Source: Ceratodon purpureus (taxonomy: Eukaryota; Streptophyta; Bryopsida; Pseudoditrichales; Ditrichaceae). Taken from it: a DNA stretch of 64,000 bases. The notes beneath the pieces are model-generated. The model did not search any database. It saw nothing but the letters and a program-made list of their open reading frames with translations, and was not told where the DNA came from. Shown in pieces: positions 48,630 through 61,819 of the stretch; positions within the stretch are counted from its first letter, which is position 1, and each line of letters starts with the position of its first letter. The stretch lies in contig CM026432.1 of the NCBI GenBank assembly GCA_014871385.1, forward strand, positions 885,194 to 949,193. Direction: 5' to 3'. A program made the translations under genes and the position numbers.

Positions 48630-50233
48630 TCACTCGTCCCACAAATCCTCCAAAGTCTTGAACGGACCACAATCAGGTTGAATGAAGTCCCTTCCGTGCA
48701 CAGCTTTCTTCTGCTCCGAAATGCTATCCATCATCTGAATGTCTGCAGCCGAAAGGGTGCAGTCAAGGACATTGAAATTCTCCTCTAGTCGTGTCCTGGT
48801 GTAGCTTCGCACTACGAAGCTCACTCCTTTCTCATACAGCCACCGCAAAATAACCTGCGTATAATACCTTTCTCTGGTTAGAAAATCCTGCTTCAATTCA
48901 AATAAAATAAAAGCTGGTCAAGATGTGCTGTTTAGTGACGTAAGTACCTAATCAGGTGCCAGATGAGGATTTGAATATTTGAAGATTACAAGAAGCGTGT
49001 TGATGTTTACGGGGTTCAGACCTGAGCGAGTGTCTTGTTTAACCTTTGGGCAATCTCGTTGATGGTGGAGTTGGTGAGGACGTCATTGATTCCATAAGAA
49101 TTGTTGGGAGCTCCCAGAGGTGAATATGCTGTTATCACTATGCCCTTCTGTTTACAATACTCACGTAGCTTCTCCTGTCGCCACAACGGATGAACCTCCA
49201 CCTGCAGTGACTTCCACACCTTACACCAAAATCTATTCTGGATCCGAGAATTGAAAGCCTGGCTAGAAGTTCAGATAAGGAAAACCAAGTAGAAAAGCAA
49301 CAGGTTGAACGAATGGTTGGTGACCAACCATGTCAGCCTTTCGACTAGTTTCAAAAACACCCGAAGCCATGCCTGGAAGAGGTTACCTGGTTCACGGCAG
49401 GTGGAATGCGAGCGACACTTAGAAGCTCTTCAAGTTTTTTGATAGACCAATTGCTCACACCAATCGACTTCGCCAACCCAGCATCAACGCAGCTCTCCAT
49501 TCCCGGCCAGAACGTCTTCGGGTCGATGGTCGTAAGGTCCCCTGGTTTTAAATTCCTATAGTCAGCACCCTTCTTGACTTGCAGAGGCCAGTGCACCAGA
49601 AACAGGTCAACATAATCCAGCTGCAAGTCACTGCACACATGAAACCCGGGTGCCACCCAATTACAAGGAATTCCCTGAAAGATGCCAAAACCTTCTTCCC
49701 CTCTTTCTCGAATTCAAAACACAGAAGAACAAGACAGAAAAATCGTGACTGATTGAATGCCAAGATGAGGCAGAGAGGGAACTAACCTGAGACTGCTCTT
49801 TAGAGCCGTGACAACATCTGCGTCCGCGGGAGACAACTTGGTGGTCACGAAAACATCCTCCCGCTTCACAAGCCCTGCCTTGAAAGCCCTCCTCAGAGCT
49901 TCTCCCAGAAGTGGCTCAGTACCATAGTGCCTCGCCGTGTCGAAACATCGATACCCAATCTGCCAACCATCCCCAAATTAGGTCTAGAAAAACACTAGCC
50001 CACAGAATTGAACACAAAACTAACATGATCCCAACCATGATACCATCATCATACTACCAATCTAGCACCAAAAACCCATCTCCTAAGTAACATCATCATC
50101 ACCATGGACTAGCTGATGGCAAACTCACCTCAATGGCTGCGAAAGCTGCGTCCACTGTGCGGTCGTTCTTCACTCCAATGCCCATGCCAATTGTTGGCAT
50201 CACCGCCCCGGAATTGAGCTTGAATCCTTCCAT
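48630..50233 (-). CDS. Aldo-keto reductase, plant AKR4-like
   Basis: Five exons on the minus strand: 50233-50129, 49959-49787, 49630-49387, 49201-49022 and 48854-48630. The product has 308 residues, the normal length for the family. The catalytic tetrad is visible: Asp42 and Tyr47 in FDTARHYGTE, Lys76 in FVTTKL, His106 in FLVHWPL. Further family motifs are GLAKSIGVSNWS (helix after strand 5), VEVHPLWRQEKLREYCKQ and ITAYSPLGAP, with the NADPH-site region VVRSYTRTRLEENF near the end. It reduces aldehydes or ketones with NADPH in the cytosol; the substrate cannot be told from sequence. The family usually has a Lys in the segment that here reads VVRSYTR, a possible difference in cofactor contact. 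The ATG at 50233 is the first in the frame. Confidence 0.93.
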
Positions 50234-52321
50234 CACTGCTGCTTCCACCACCGCAACCTCAAGAGCTCCAAACAGCCTGAGTACTGCCAATGACTACTTG
50301 AATTCTAGCAAAGTTCCAAACTTGAAACACTCATCTATACATAAAGCTGCAACTACAGGACACTGAATCCACTCCGAACTAAACTCCTAACTTATACATG
50401 AGCTTGAGCTCGGTGTGAGCTCGGTTTGAGTGATTCCTCACATTTATAAGAATGGGCTCACATGAGCTATCATAAGTGTTGATGGAAGGAAGTTTCTAAT
50501 GCAGCTGTGTATGGATTTAAAAAAATGAGAGAATTGGAACCATACATGTGAGTTTACACAAAGTGTGTACTCCAAGTGTAGTAACGTGTCAACAAGGCCA
50601 ATCATATGAACAAAGATGAAACTCATCAAGAAGATTCTTTTTAATACTGAGTCAGTGGCTCTTGGTGGAAGTTATGATTGAGACATTAATGCTGTTTACA
50701 GTAAGTTAGTACGGCACCTACCCTCATTTGGAGGAATGTGGAATGTGGATTGCTGCTTCGTTTGCTGCTTCACTGCACCATCCCCCGCCCGAGGAGAGGC
50801 AGTTTGTTTGAGATTTCATCTGCATAGTCTAGACTCTACACCAGGCTCAGCTAGGCACCATGTTTGGCCATCTGTGCTTTTGAGCAAGAGGTTCAATTAA
50901 GGTAGTGATACTGAAAACCGAGCGAATTTCAGGTGTGATTACTTAGAACAATGCTAGAAAAAATTTAGAATTTTTGCATGGTCTGCAAAGTAAGTTCAAA
51001 TCTATCCCAAAAAAAACACAATTTTTGAGTGAGTCTAAAATTTCCTACGAATTTTTGAAAGTGAAGTCATAGAGTGGCCATAAGCTGAGCATAGAGTCTT
51101 GACATTCATGAGAGGTTGGATTCTGAAAATAAATCGCTTCTGCACCAATCGGAAGCATTCAATTCTTAAGATATGGACAGTTTTAGCAGCACTCTTCAAC
51201 AGTTTTTGGAAAACAGTCTGCACAAGTTTTTGGGACCCTACATTAATGGCTACTGCTCGGTTTTTGGAACCGCTCGGTTTTTAGTACCACTACCTTATGG
51301 GCCTTACCCCCAAAATTTCGTTGATGCCAGAAAATGTTGTTGCAGCCTATTTTGGATAAGATGTTATGGTGACAAAAAAATCATTATGCTTTGAGATTTC
51401 GTATGTAGAAATTTTGTTTCATTACTTACATGTCAATCTTTGTTTTATAAGATCGTGATAAGTCATGCAAAAGTTATGAAGGATTTAAAACTTAACATGT
51501 ATAACCAAATAATTTCTAAATGTTTTTAAGAAAAAAAAGGCAGTGTGGTCAACTTTTCATAAAAAATAAAATTAACAATTTATTTGGAATTCAATTTTGT
51601 TAAATTTGACTTTTTGAGGAACTAAAAAACTTTAAGTTAAATTTTCATCCACAATTAGTGAAATTTTATTAGATGTTTGTTATTTCAATAGACTTCATGC
51701 ATTCACCCTTAACATTCTCAATTTATTTAATTTCCGGTTCATGTCTTAAATTCCAAGATATTTCATCACTCATCTAATCTTATCCATGGTTACCGGAGTA
51801 CAGAGAATATGCTGTACTTGTTCCAGGAATCTTTCACATACATACAAATGTTTTGTACTTAAAATCTAATGGTGGGTATTTACAAGTACAAAAAAATGAA
51901 AATACAGGAATAGTCCTGTACTCCGGTAACCAGATTCTCATCTCATATATTTTTTCTGACAAATTGACAATCAGAATAAATAAATTAGTATTATTATTAT
52001 TAATTTTAATCCGACATTTTTTATTTTGTTTGCCGAAGCTGGTTCACCTTCTTCGTCTGCTTCTGCATCTGCTTCTGCTTCCTCGTCCTGTTCCGCAGCT
52101 TGCTTGCGTCTGCCGCTGCAATTCTGCCATTCCATTCCATTCCATGCCATGCCACTCCGAGTGAAGTTGGTGATGTGAGTTGCTTGGATTGCTGGATCCT
52201 GAGATTGCCTGTGAAGTCGGTTTTGTTGGTGAAGTAACTTAGGTTGTTGCATCTCGTGATCAATTGGGATCCTCCATAGCGAGTGCCAGGCATAACTCTG
52301 TTTGGGAGGGAGGATTTCGCC
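50234..52321. other. Divergent intergenic region with a MITE-like palindrome
   Basis: This separates the 5' ends of the aldo-keto reductase (-) and LAZ1-type (+) genes. It contains the inverted-repeat element at 51787-51932 and a CCATT simple repeat near 52128-52150. No coding signal. Confidence 0.5.
51787..51932. mobile_element. Short inverted-repeat element (MITE-like, 146 bp)
   Basis: TGGTTACCGGAGTACAG at 51787-51803 is repeated as its exact inverse at 51916-51932. Some further inverted similarity runs inward (GTACTTGT and ACAAGTAC). No clear target duplication was seen. It could be a MITE or a hairpin-forming transcript. Confidence 0.6.
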
Positions 52322-54537
52322 ATGGATTTCAGCTCCATGGACGTGCGGACGATGACCCTGCTGGGGGCGGGGGTGAGCGCCATGGCGGCCATGCACTTCA
52401 CCTCGCAGCTCATCGGGCAGCACCTCTTCTACTGGCGCAACCCCGCCCAGCAGCGGAAGATCATCATCATCGTCTGCATGGCGCCCATCTACGCCATCAC
52501 CTCCTTCTTCGGTTTGGCGGAGCTGGACGGCGGGGAGCTCCTCTTCACCTTCCTCGAGTCCATCAAAGAGTGCTACGAAGCCCTTGTTCGTGGTTCATTT
52601 TTCTCCCCCTCCCCCTCCTTCGTCTAGGGTTAGTGTGTCTGGATGGGAGAATTCGGTGCTGTCTGGAAACTGGTATGAGATTTGAGAATTTTCTAGTAAT
52701 TTCGGGATTCTATGGACGGAGGAATTGGATGGTAACTAGCCTCAGTTGATATGAAATTTGACGCTCTATATGGAGGTTTTTTTTCCCCATGCATTCGTGT
52801 GGGTGAAATGGAATTAGTAGCTTAGGGTTCTCCTTCTTTGTAGACATCCAATTCTTTTGGCTCTAGAGTATGTATCAGCATCTGGGTCTGAAATCCCCCC
52901 TCCTCCTACCTGGAGATGCTGGTACTCATTTCTGGATCGGAGATAGGGTTTAAAGAACGTTCTGTATTTTCTCCTTTTTTTTCATTTTGTATTGGGTTTA
53001 GGTTGTTTTGTTTAGTTGATGTTTAGGTTTAGTTGTCCGTTTTGGAAATGATATTGGAATTTAGGTTATGAACGTGATATGTCTGGAGGGGGTTTATTAA
53101 AGGTGCATTGTAGGTGTAATAGGAGTAAATGGTTCTGATACTGGACTTTGCCGGTATGGGAAATTAGGCGTCTAGAGTAGATGCGTTGGGGTATTTTGAT
53201 TATGATATCAGGCTCTTACAGGCTCTTATTTTGTTGGTCTGTGCAGGTAATTGCGTCATTTCTAGGCCTGCTGTATGATTATGTGGGCATAGCTACACAC
53301 AAGCAAGTGGTTCCAGACGAGGTCAAGGGCCGGATTATTCACCACAGTTTCCCGATGACAGTGTTTGTGGTACGTATTCCCCCTTTTTTACTATGTGCTT
53401 TTCTGCCCGTTGGTTGAATACATTTCGTGTAGGTTTGTTGCGCATGTTCTGGGTTCAAGAATAACCTATTGTGGAATGGCTTACAGAATGTGTAACATGC
53501 AGCAGTAAATCATCCTACCATGTGTTGCATTTTACGACTGTTCGAATTCACTAGAAGTTAGTGGTATTAAGAAAGTTCACCAATGCTGATAGGGCTTGAC
53601 TTGTAGTTTTGGATAATCGGATTTGAGGATGCCCGTAAAACACTTGACCCAGTTGCTGCGGGTTCTTCTAAATTGTATTACCTAAGCTTCTATCAGTATT
53701 TTATTGTCTTATACACTTACTAGTAGGTATATGCTACTGTTTGAAATCAATGTGCTAATATGTCTGAAGTAGTGATTATTAGAGAACATTAGTAGCTGCA
53801 TTTTGTTGGAGGGCCAAATGTTGCAGTCTTTCAAAGTTTTCGGTCTCTTCGTGTTTTTTGCAGCCAAAAGAAGAAAAGTGTGACGTGAAATCATTGAAAC
53901 GCCTTCAAGATTGGACTTGGCAGTTCGTCATTCTACGCCCAGTATTATCTATTATTGTTATGTTCTTGGAGTGGATGGGTTGGTACGTGGGGCCTATTGC
54001 TTGGATTGTTACTATTGTTCTTAATGTCTCGGTATCTCTAGCGATGTACTCGCTTGTTTTATTTTACCACCTGTTTCATGCCGAGCTGGCTCCCCACAAA
54101 CCACTGGCGAAGATTCTGTGCATCAAAGGCGTTGTTTTCTTCTCCTTCTGGCAGGTAAAGTCTCTGTCTCCATTATGCAACATTGGAAAGGTTGTTTGTT
54201 CTGGACTGATGCGCGGTTAATTCAATCAGAACCATTAGGCCTCATGCTAGTATCTTGTGGACAAGTTTTTGGTTTGTTGATAGCATTCTGTTTTTTGGTC
54301 TATTCTCTTCAGGGAGTGGTGTTGCAATTGCTAGCAACAGCAGGAATAATCCGCTCAGAGCATATTTGGCTCGAAGTCAGCCAAATAGAGGAAGCATATC
54401 AGAATCTCTTTGTGTGCGTGGAGATGGTGGCATTTGCTGTCATTCAGCAGTACGCATTTGGTGTTCAAGAGTACTCGGGAGATCTTGACAAGCTGTTGGC
54501 GGATGCTCAGCGAAGAAGAGAAAAGAAAGATCATTAG
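52322..54537 (+). CDS. LAZ1/TMEM184-type membrane protein (organic solute transporter alpha-like)
   Basis: Four exons, 52322-52585, 53247-53369, 53864-54154 and 54313-54537, give 300 residues. The protein has several hydrophobic segments: near residues 10-30, 48-65, 88-100, 150-185 and 195-215. It carries family landmarks of the DUF300/Ostalpha group: HLFYWRNPAQQRKIIII, CMAPIYAITSF, an ECYEAL segment in the second exposed helix, LFYHLFHAELAPHKPLAK and LCIKGVVFFSFWQ. The C-terminal part is charged. Arabidopsis LAZ1 proteins reside in the vacuolar membrane and affect brassinosteroid signalling and cell death; TMEM184 is the animal relative. The first donor (CTT|GTTCGT) is weak but is required by frame and by family alignment. 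Confidence 0.9.
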
Positions 54538-55199
54538 AGCACAGTAAGGAAGGTTTACGAAAGTTTGAGCATCCCCGATGTATATTCATGATATGTTGGT
54601 ACGAGAAGGTAATCAATAGTGTACATGATGTGCAGTTAAATTTGTACTTCTAGATTGTTGGGGATAAGATGTGGCCAGTGTGCTGTCGAAGCAGCGAAAG
54701 AATGGTCCTCGAAAGAATGGTCCTCCTTATGATGAGTAGGTTATAGAGGAATTTCATTTTAGACACAGGGATTTCTCCGTGAGTGGGTTGAATGCAACTC
54801 ATATAAAACTGGTAAAGCTTGTTGCAATAATTGATTTTGTGGATGAACTCCACCTTGGTTTCTTATAAGATCTCAATGCTGATCCATGTCACTGATACGG
54901 ACATGGTTTAGAGTACTTTACAACACGCCGAAAATACTTTACTTTTACAAACTGGCAAGGCACTGAAGGCAGCAAAGCTTTGCGGTTCATACTGAAATGG
55001 ACTAGAGCGGGGCTCGGTGCGAACACAAATCTATCCGAGCCTACCGTGAGTTAACTTAGTAGTGATTTTCGAGCGACTGATCAGCAGGTCTACTGATCAA
55101 TGAATACTGTGTAGGACTTGAAGCACTTTTTACACGACTTGCATGGTCCATGGAAATTTGTGGAGCATACTTTTTGTGGTTAAGGGCGTTGTATTGGTT
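54538..55199. other. Convergent intergenic region
   Basis: This contains the 3' ends of the LAZ1-type gene (+) and the sulfate transporter gene (-). No coding signal. Confidence 0.5.
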
Positions 55200-55656
55200 C
55201 TAAGCATCTTGGTGGTTCATAAGTATGGAGCAGACTTGAATGGCCTCGCCAACCGTCATGAAGACCCACTCAGATCCCAACCGTGCCAAGAAGTCTGAGT
55301 TATCCAGTTTCCGAAGCACGCTGGTGCCTGGATTTGCGAAAGCCAACTAAGCAGAATAAATTCAGTTAGATCCGGACAGAGATGAAGCTGAATTCGACTA
55401 TGGTATACTTTCAAGGATTGAGCTCGTTGAATTTGGTAGGTAAGAGTAGAACAACCTGAACAGGAGGCAGAGGATTGATATAGAATACCTGAATACCATG
55501 CTTCTTCATTGCCTTCTCAATCCTTTCAAACGCAATGACGCCATTGGTGTCTATGTTAGTGACAGCTGCAGAGCACCGGCAATTGGGTTACTGGGCGCTT
55601 GGTTCCAAATGTTGTGAACTCATAGAAACTTGATAAATGCACTGTGAATTCATCGA

Positions 55657-55713
<57 letters not shown>

Positions 55714-58700
55714 CATGTGGATCTTACGAGTCAAATCTATGACGAGGTAACAAACTTTGGGGCCATCAATTTTACCGAGTCTCTGCTTCTCCTTCTCAAG
55801 GTATACCAGAATCTTATCATGAATGTAAGCAGAATTGGAGAAGTAAACAGCAGAGTCAATACGGATAGCAAGGATCCCTGGCACAGAGGTGGCTTTAAGG
55901 TACTGCGCCATATTACGGTAAACCGTCGTACCAGGGATTTTGCCTAAGATAGCTGTATGAGGTCTTGTTATGTTGAACAAAATCTTGACGAAGGAAATGC
56001 ACACCTGCGGCATCCATTGATGCACAGAATTTTAATCGATGATCACCATCATTGCTGAATTCAATGGCTGAATTGGAGATTGAGCTGTAAATACTCACAG
56101 CAGTAAGCAGACCGATCTCTATGGAGACGAACAAGGTGCCGAAAAAGGCACCCAGACTGGTTAGAAAGTCGAGAGTGTCGACTTTCCATATAAGCCACAA
56201 AGCCTTCAGGTCAATTATTGTAAGGACCGCCGAGATGACCACTGCAGACAGAATGCAACTGGGAGTGTAATAGATCAGGGGGGTGAGCACACTTAATGTG
56301 ATCGCCACAATGATCGCCATCACTATGTTTGACATGGGCGTCAGACCACCCGCATTGTAGCTCAGAGCTGATCTTGAAAACATTCCTGCGATAAGGAAAA
56401 ACAAATTGAAAAATAATCTAAATATGTTAGTCACATCCTGATGACCTAATTGTAAAGAACTTAACACATGGTGTAAGTCTTTTACACCAATGCAAAATAT
56501 ATGAAAATAACAAAATTTCAAAGTTTTGATTGCATGAATACACAAACAGTTGAGTGAAGAACAGTCTGGCCGGGTGTTGGAGTGAGAATCATCACCAGTT
56601 GAAACAAAACAAGAGAACAAAGATCCAAAGATGTTCATGAAACCGAATGACATCATTTCCTTGTTGCCGTCCATACGGTAGTCACACAACGTCGCAAATG
56701 TACGTCCAATTGCAAGGCCCTCTGTTAGTGCAACGAGACCCGTTACGAGACCGATCTTGACGGCTGAATACATGAACGGTCCGGAGAAGAAGATCTGGTG
56801 CGCTGAAGAAGGATTCATTCCCTTTTTCACGTATCCAACCTTCATGGCAGCAGTGAAAATTAAGGTGAGGGACAATTTTCAGGAAAATTTGTTGCAAATT
56901 CAGTCACGTTTGCAGTGAAACTCACAATCATAACGCCATGTTTGTCAGCTCTTGTCAGAAAAACCAATGCAGTGGAAATTATCACGGACACCAGAGGAGC
57001 AATAGCAGCCACCCAGAAAAGTCTTGGCTTCTTCTTGGCCTGCAAATCATAGTCATCTGTCACTCTCTCGTGATGAAAACTTGTCCTAAACTGTTACTTT
57101 TGACGTATCACAGCAGAAATTATCACAGGGTAGAGGTTTGGTCACACGCAGAATATGCTCAAGGGACGGTCAAATGATGTATCTCTTTCCTTAAGCTTTG
57201 CCGCTGAATATACTCCATAGAAAATGCATGAAATGTTGCTCTGTTAAATATAAAAGCTCATATTTTCAAAATTCAAAGTTCCAAGTTCAAGTAGAAGAAT
57301 CACAGACCAAGAATTTTGTCATGGACAAGAAGGCAAAAAATGCGATTCCCATGACGATCGTTCGCCAATTCCACTACAAAGCAAGCATATTAATGTCAGC
57401 GTCCAGAACACCAGGTATCATCAACAAGATATTTCAAGTGTTTCTAGAAAGATTAGGCGCACGACGAGATTCGATCGTGTATTTCAGCAATTACCTCATC
57501 AGTGTGATCAAGCACTGATCTCACAACCGAGACGAGATCGGTATGTCGGGAGAAATGTGCAGGTGCAATATTAAACAGACCTCTCAGCTGCTGCAGGGAT
57601 ATTATGAAAGCTGCACCAGCCATGAAACCCACTATGGATGCATGGGATAGAAACTCGGTGATGAACCCCAATCTGCATAAATCAGGTCATTGCTCCGAAT
57701 CATTTGAACAGCGAATATTCTGCTTGTATGAAAATCCAAGCGTACTACACGTGGAAAGTGAGGAGCTACACATACCGTAGAATGCCCAAGCCTGCTTGAA
57801 AAACACCAGCAAAGAATGTAGCAGTAAAGGCAAGGCGCAAATAATTTGCTGCATCTGCTGTTGGACTGATCTCTCGCTTCAGCATTTCTCCCAATAGGAG
57901 AGTCACCCCGGCAACAATCCCAATTGATGTATTTCGTGACGTTCCAAACACGGCATATACCAGAGGAGGTACGACGCTCGTATCTGTAAACATGAGAGAA
58001 CGACGGCATGTTAATGTTTAGTTAATCCTGCTGTAGGAGAAACGTCAAATTATTGTACCCTCTTTGACAACCTGCCGCTTTGAATTTTGAAATTAGATTT
58101 GGACGAATCAGAAAAATGTTGTCCGAAGGCATGAAGAGAATTGACTTACACAGTCCATAGACAGCCGGGATCCCTAAAAGCGATGCATAACCCAGGTCCT
58201 GCAAGCGATCAGGGAGGGAATAAAATAATATAGCCTGCTGGCATACAACTTCCAAGATAATGACGCCCTCTCATGATGCAAGACAATGTTGCTTACGAAG
58301 ACCCTGCTAGATGTGTAAGGATGCCTCAACATGCAAGATTAAAAAACAATATTGCAAACAATATTATTCTTCTAAAATCTGAGATGACGAGTTGCCAAAC
58401 ATGTTTCACCGAGCTAATCGAATTTGCCCTGGTCCGCAAAGATTTTTTGGAAGACCTGCAGCAACTGGAGATCAAGGCTCGTGATCTTCCGTGGCTTTGC
58501 TGATGGTGTCCGGGCCTGGTGCAGGGTGAAGATTCCTTTTGGGGGAGAAAACATGGATAGTTGCATACCTGGGGAATGGCCACACTTGCAGTCGTTACGC
58601 CGGCCAGCAAGTCGTAAAGAAAGGTGTTAAGCTTGTAAGTGGATAGCCAATCCACAATAGGAAACGCGTACTTGAGAGCTAAGAGACACTGCTGGCGTCG

Positions 58701-58868
58701 GGAAACACCCTTGAACCAATCCAGAGGGCCAACGTCATGAAAGAATGTTTCCCGCACTACTCTCCCTGTCTCGATTGCAAAGCTATCCTTGGGTGGCACC
58801 ACCACCTGGTGAACCAGACGCTTCCCTTCAGTCATGCTACTGTAATTCTTACTTTCAATTCCCGTCAT
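55200..58868 (-). CDS. Sulfate transporter, SLC26/SULTR family with STAS domain
   Basis: Eleven exons on the minus strand: 58868-58569, 58198-58150, 57983-57776, 57672-57495, 57373-57308, 57039-56926, 56839-56596, 56385-56099, 56004-55728, 55565-55489, 55346-55200. All phases close to 648 residues, the usual SULTR length. The membrane domain shows the family signatures: LLAGVTTASVAIPQDLGYAS near residues 86-105, SLLGIPAVYGLYTSVVPPLV, TSRNTSIGIVAG, ALTEGLAIGRTFA, DGNKEMMSFGFMNI, and RSALSYNAGG. A C-terminal STAS domain follows (about 515-635), containing NITRPHTAILGKIPGT and TNIDTNGVIAFE. It should be a proton-coupled sulfate importer of the plasma or another membrane; the SULTR subgroup was not resolved. 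One intron contains a 55-nt homopolymer. Confidence 0.95.
55658..55712. repeat. 55-nt poly(A)/poly(T) tract in a sulfate transporter intron
   Basis: The plus strand carries 55 uninterrupted A residues. On the gene's sense strand this is a poly(T) run starting 15 nt after the 5' splice site of intron 9. In a long-read or short-read assembly its length is uncertain. Confidence 0.95.
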
Positions 58869-59995
58869 GAGTCTTCTTCAACTGCCCAAGGTTCCAGAAT
58901 TATGGGTGCAGGATTGGCGAGTCAGTTCCTTTCGTTGCACTCCTCCATCAGATGGGATAGCTCATGAAATAGAGCTCGTAAAATACAAATCATTACTACT
59001 TCTACCTCATCAAGATGACCTCCAATTGAGTGCCACAGCAAAACTGCATCAAATAAATGACTTCATACAATCCTGCATCAAGTTTCTACACAGGTGTTAT
59101 ATGGATTTATTTTCACAAACTGATGAGTAATTTACCCTCGGGCCCAGAATAGTTCCCTAGATTCTGATGAGCTAATTAATATTCAACACAACAAACTCTT
59201 GTGAATGTTAATCTGAAGAATTCACAGGAGTAGTATTCAAAATCGAGTTTGATCGTACGTGATGTTACGCAAGTAACTCGCAGAGATATATGGCGTCTGA
59301 GTTAGCAAGGATCAAGACCCGCCACCAAAAGAGCCGAAGCCAGGCTGGTGCAGTTTCTGCTAAAACGTACATCATCCTTCACATCCAGACAATGTCGTGA
59401 ACAATCTTGAACGAACAACACCTCTTGCTGCTACCTCCGTTGTCATCACAAACATAAGTGTCAACGAGGGAGCAACTCCACCAAACACATAGAGACATAA
59501 ATAAAACCTTCACAGATTACTCCTCTTTTTTCCACCTTATAACGACAAACCGAAGAAAGCATGACAGACTTACCTTGCGCCTCTGTACAGACCTCCTAGG
59601 AGGCAATGGATTTGAAGTTCACTAGTGAGGCACTTTCGGCACGTTGTCCTGCTTCAAATGATGTTTTCTTGGAGCTGGCCATGTGCATACATGTGTGATG
59701 GATTGAATGATCAGAAAAATGCATTGTACGTCACAAGACCTTGACCCACTAGCAGGACGTGGACTGACATTATTTTCTAGAGAACGTCGAAAATCCATTA
59801 GCCTACGCTCTCGCCTTAAACCCTAAACCTCAGCTTGGTAGCGTTTTTCCTCCATCACGAACATGCTGTTTGAGTCAAGTCAATCTTTAACCTAGTCACA
59901 ATGAACTCCAGATTCTACAAGATGCACGGTCATGCCTAAAACATAGTGCCAGAATGTGGAGAACTTACGATGTGGGTTGACAAACCGTCCACTTC
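58869..59995. other. Promoter side of the sulfate transporter gene
   Basis: No coding signal was recognised. This stretch probably holds the promoter and leader of the transporter gene, which reads leftwards. Confidence 0.4.
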
Positions 59996-61499
59996 TTAAT
60001 TAAAAAACCGTACCATGCCAGCCCTCCCGGAGGAGAGTGCGACAATACGAAGTAGATTCAAGATCATGATCTCTGCCTCGACAAACGAAGGCAGGGGTCC
60101 CATGCCTGCACGTACAATGTCGAGGCCAGCTTTCAACGCTGCCAATAAGAACTCATGGAATTCGTTGCCAATGTTGACTCCAATTTCTTCTTTGCGAAAT
60201 CTGGTACTTTCTCCCATTCTGACGCCACCAAATGAAAGTAACCATCTGGTACCGTCCTGCTCCATGAACAATCGTCATGTGGTTAGATTCTTTATCACTC
60301 TTGCTCTTGATTCTCACATTCTCTAATCGGATAACCATCAAGGAATTGGAATGTGTTGCACTGCAGTAAATATCTTCATGTATCATTTCAACGGGAAAAA
60401 TGTCCAAGTACGGCCTCCCTTCATGACCAAGTACAAGTACAAGCACTACAATCAGAGACCAAAGCTTCAATCGCTTCTAACTGCAACTAAGCAAATGAAC
60501 AACGGTCGTTTCACTTCATGCTCTCCAATAACCTAGAATTATGCAGCATATATTTCAGAAATCCATTTATCAATACTTCCTTTGCAGTATTCAAATGTTG
60601 CAAAACCTAAATCTAGATTTGTAAGTGTAAGGTCAGGTCGTTCATTTCGAATTCGTTCCTAAGCCACCCGATGATAAGTCTTAGATACTACAGAGAAATT
60701 CACAGTGTATACTTTGAAATCAAGATTGGACCATCGCAGTATTAAGCATTCATGTTCATCTCTAAAGAATGTAAAAAGAAAAGGGAAATTTACTGATCTC
60801 TTGGCGCAAGTGCGACGAGACGGAGCTGAGATATAGCTACAAACCCATTTGAAGTGGCATTCCATCATGAATCGATGACTGGAATGAATTCCTGGCGAAT
60901 GACCCATTACTTGATGACAACCTCGATCTCACGCATCTGCAACCTGTAAAGCTCGATCCTTCAGTCGAATTGATGTCGTCTTCGCAATTCACTCGTGATC
61001 ATTGCCAGATGGTGGGCCGTCCAAACAGCATATCTACGTCCATACCTGGAATGAATTCGCTTATGAGCCTGGATTCAAACTTGTCAATCCAGTCTCCCAT
61101 GACTCCAAACAACTGGGCTGTAAGATCAAGGGCGGAACCCACTTGCATGGCATTGCCGTCAACGCAAATGACAGAGAGTACACTCCTTCCCTCCCATCAG
61201 ATTTGAACACTGTTGCGTCTCCGAGTGTTGATAATAGTACAATCCAAGGCATATCCGCGCATATCAACATTGATCATCATCGCATAACTTAGTTGAAAGC
61301 TCGCTCGGAAACAGCGAAAGCAAATGCATGCGTGAATATGATTATTGAGACGGGTTCTCTTCAAACTCCTGGCATTATTTCCATCCCCACCAATTCCAGT
61401 TCTGGCAGCATCACTAACAAGTTAGCTCACAATCTTCTTCACATCTACAAGCTCTCTCAAGCCCCATCTAACCACCAGGCTATGAATGAATTCAAGTAA
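59996..61499. other. Region of unresolved coding potential
   Basis: Several open stretches here have protein-like composition, but no family or consistent gene model emerged. On the minus strand a frame at 60153-60470 starts with a signal-peptide-like leader (MKLWSLIVVLVLVLGHEG) and overlaps a second frame at 59996-60271 (ALKAGLDIVRAGMGPLPSF). On the plus strand 60870-61206 reads as an acidic, Ser/Met/Asn-rich segment (DWNEFLANDPLLDDNLDLTH) resembling a transcription-factor tail, and 61293-61499 continues in another phase. It could be a decayed gene, or parts of genes on both strands. Confidence 0.25.
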
Positions 61500-61542
61500 A
61501 AGCAAACTATGTTTCAAAGTAAAAGTTGATTAAAGTTCTCTT

Positions 61543-61550
<8 letters not shown>

Positions 61551-61638
<88 letters not shown>
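61551..61638. repeat. (AT)44 microsatellite
   Basis: A perfect AT dinucleotide repeat of about 88 bp, 180 bp upstream of the YJU2-like gene. Confidence 0.98.
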
Positions 61639-61641
<3 letters not shown>

Positions 61642-61819
61642 TTCATTTTGTTATTACTTTAATTAGTTCAAAACTATTAGTTCTTAGAGTTTTGAGCTTC
61701 CATGCATTTAGTTGGTTTTGTTTGATCCATGATTTCTTAATTTCTTATTAGTAATAGAGAGTAGTTTGAACGTTATTAAGGTGGTTGAAAGATTAGAGGT
61801 TTGGGATTATTGAGGTAAG

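Noticed and set aside
55588-55727. Read-through of the sulfate transporter exon into a poly-Phe stretch
   Set aside because: It is translation of the poly(T) intron tract; the donor at 55727 ends the exon, and the next exon continues the STAS domain.
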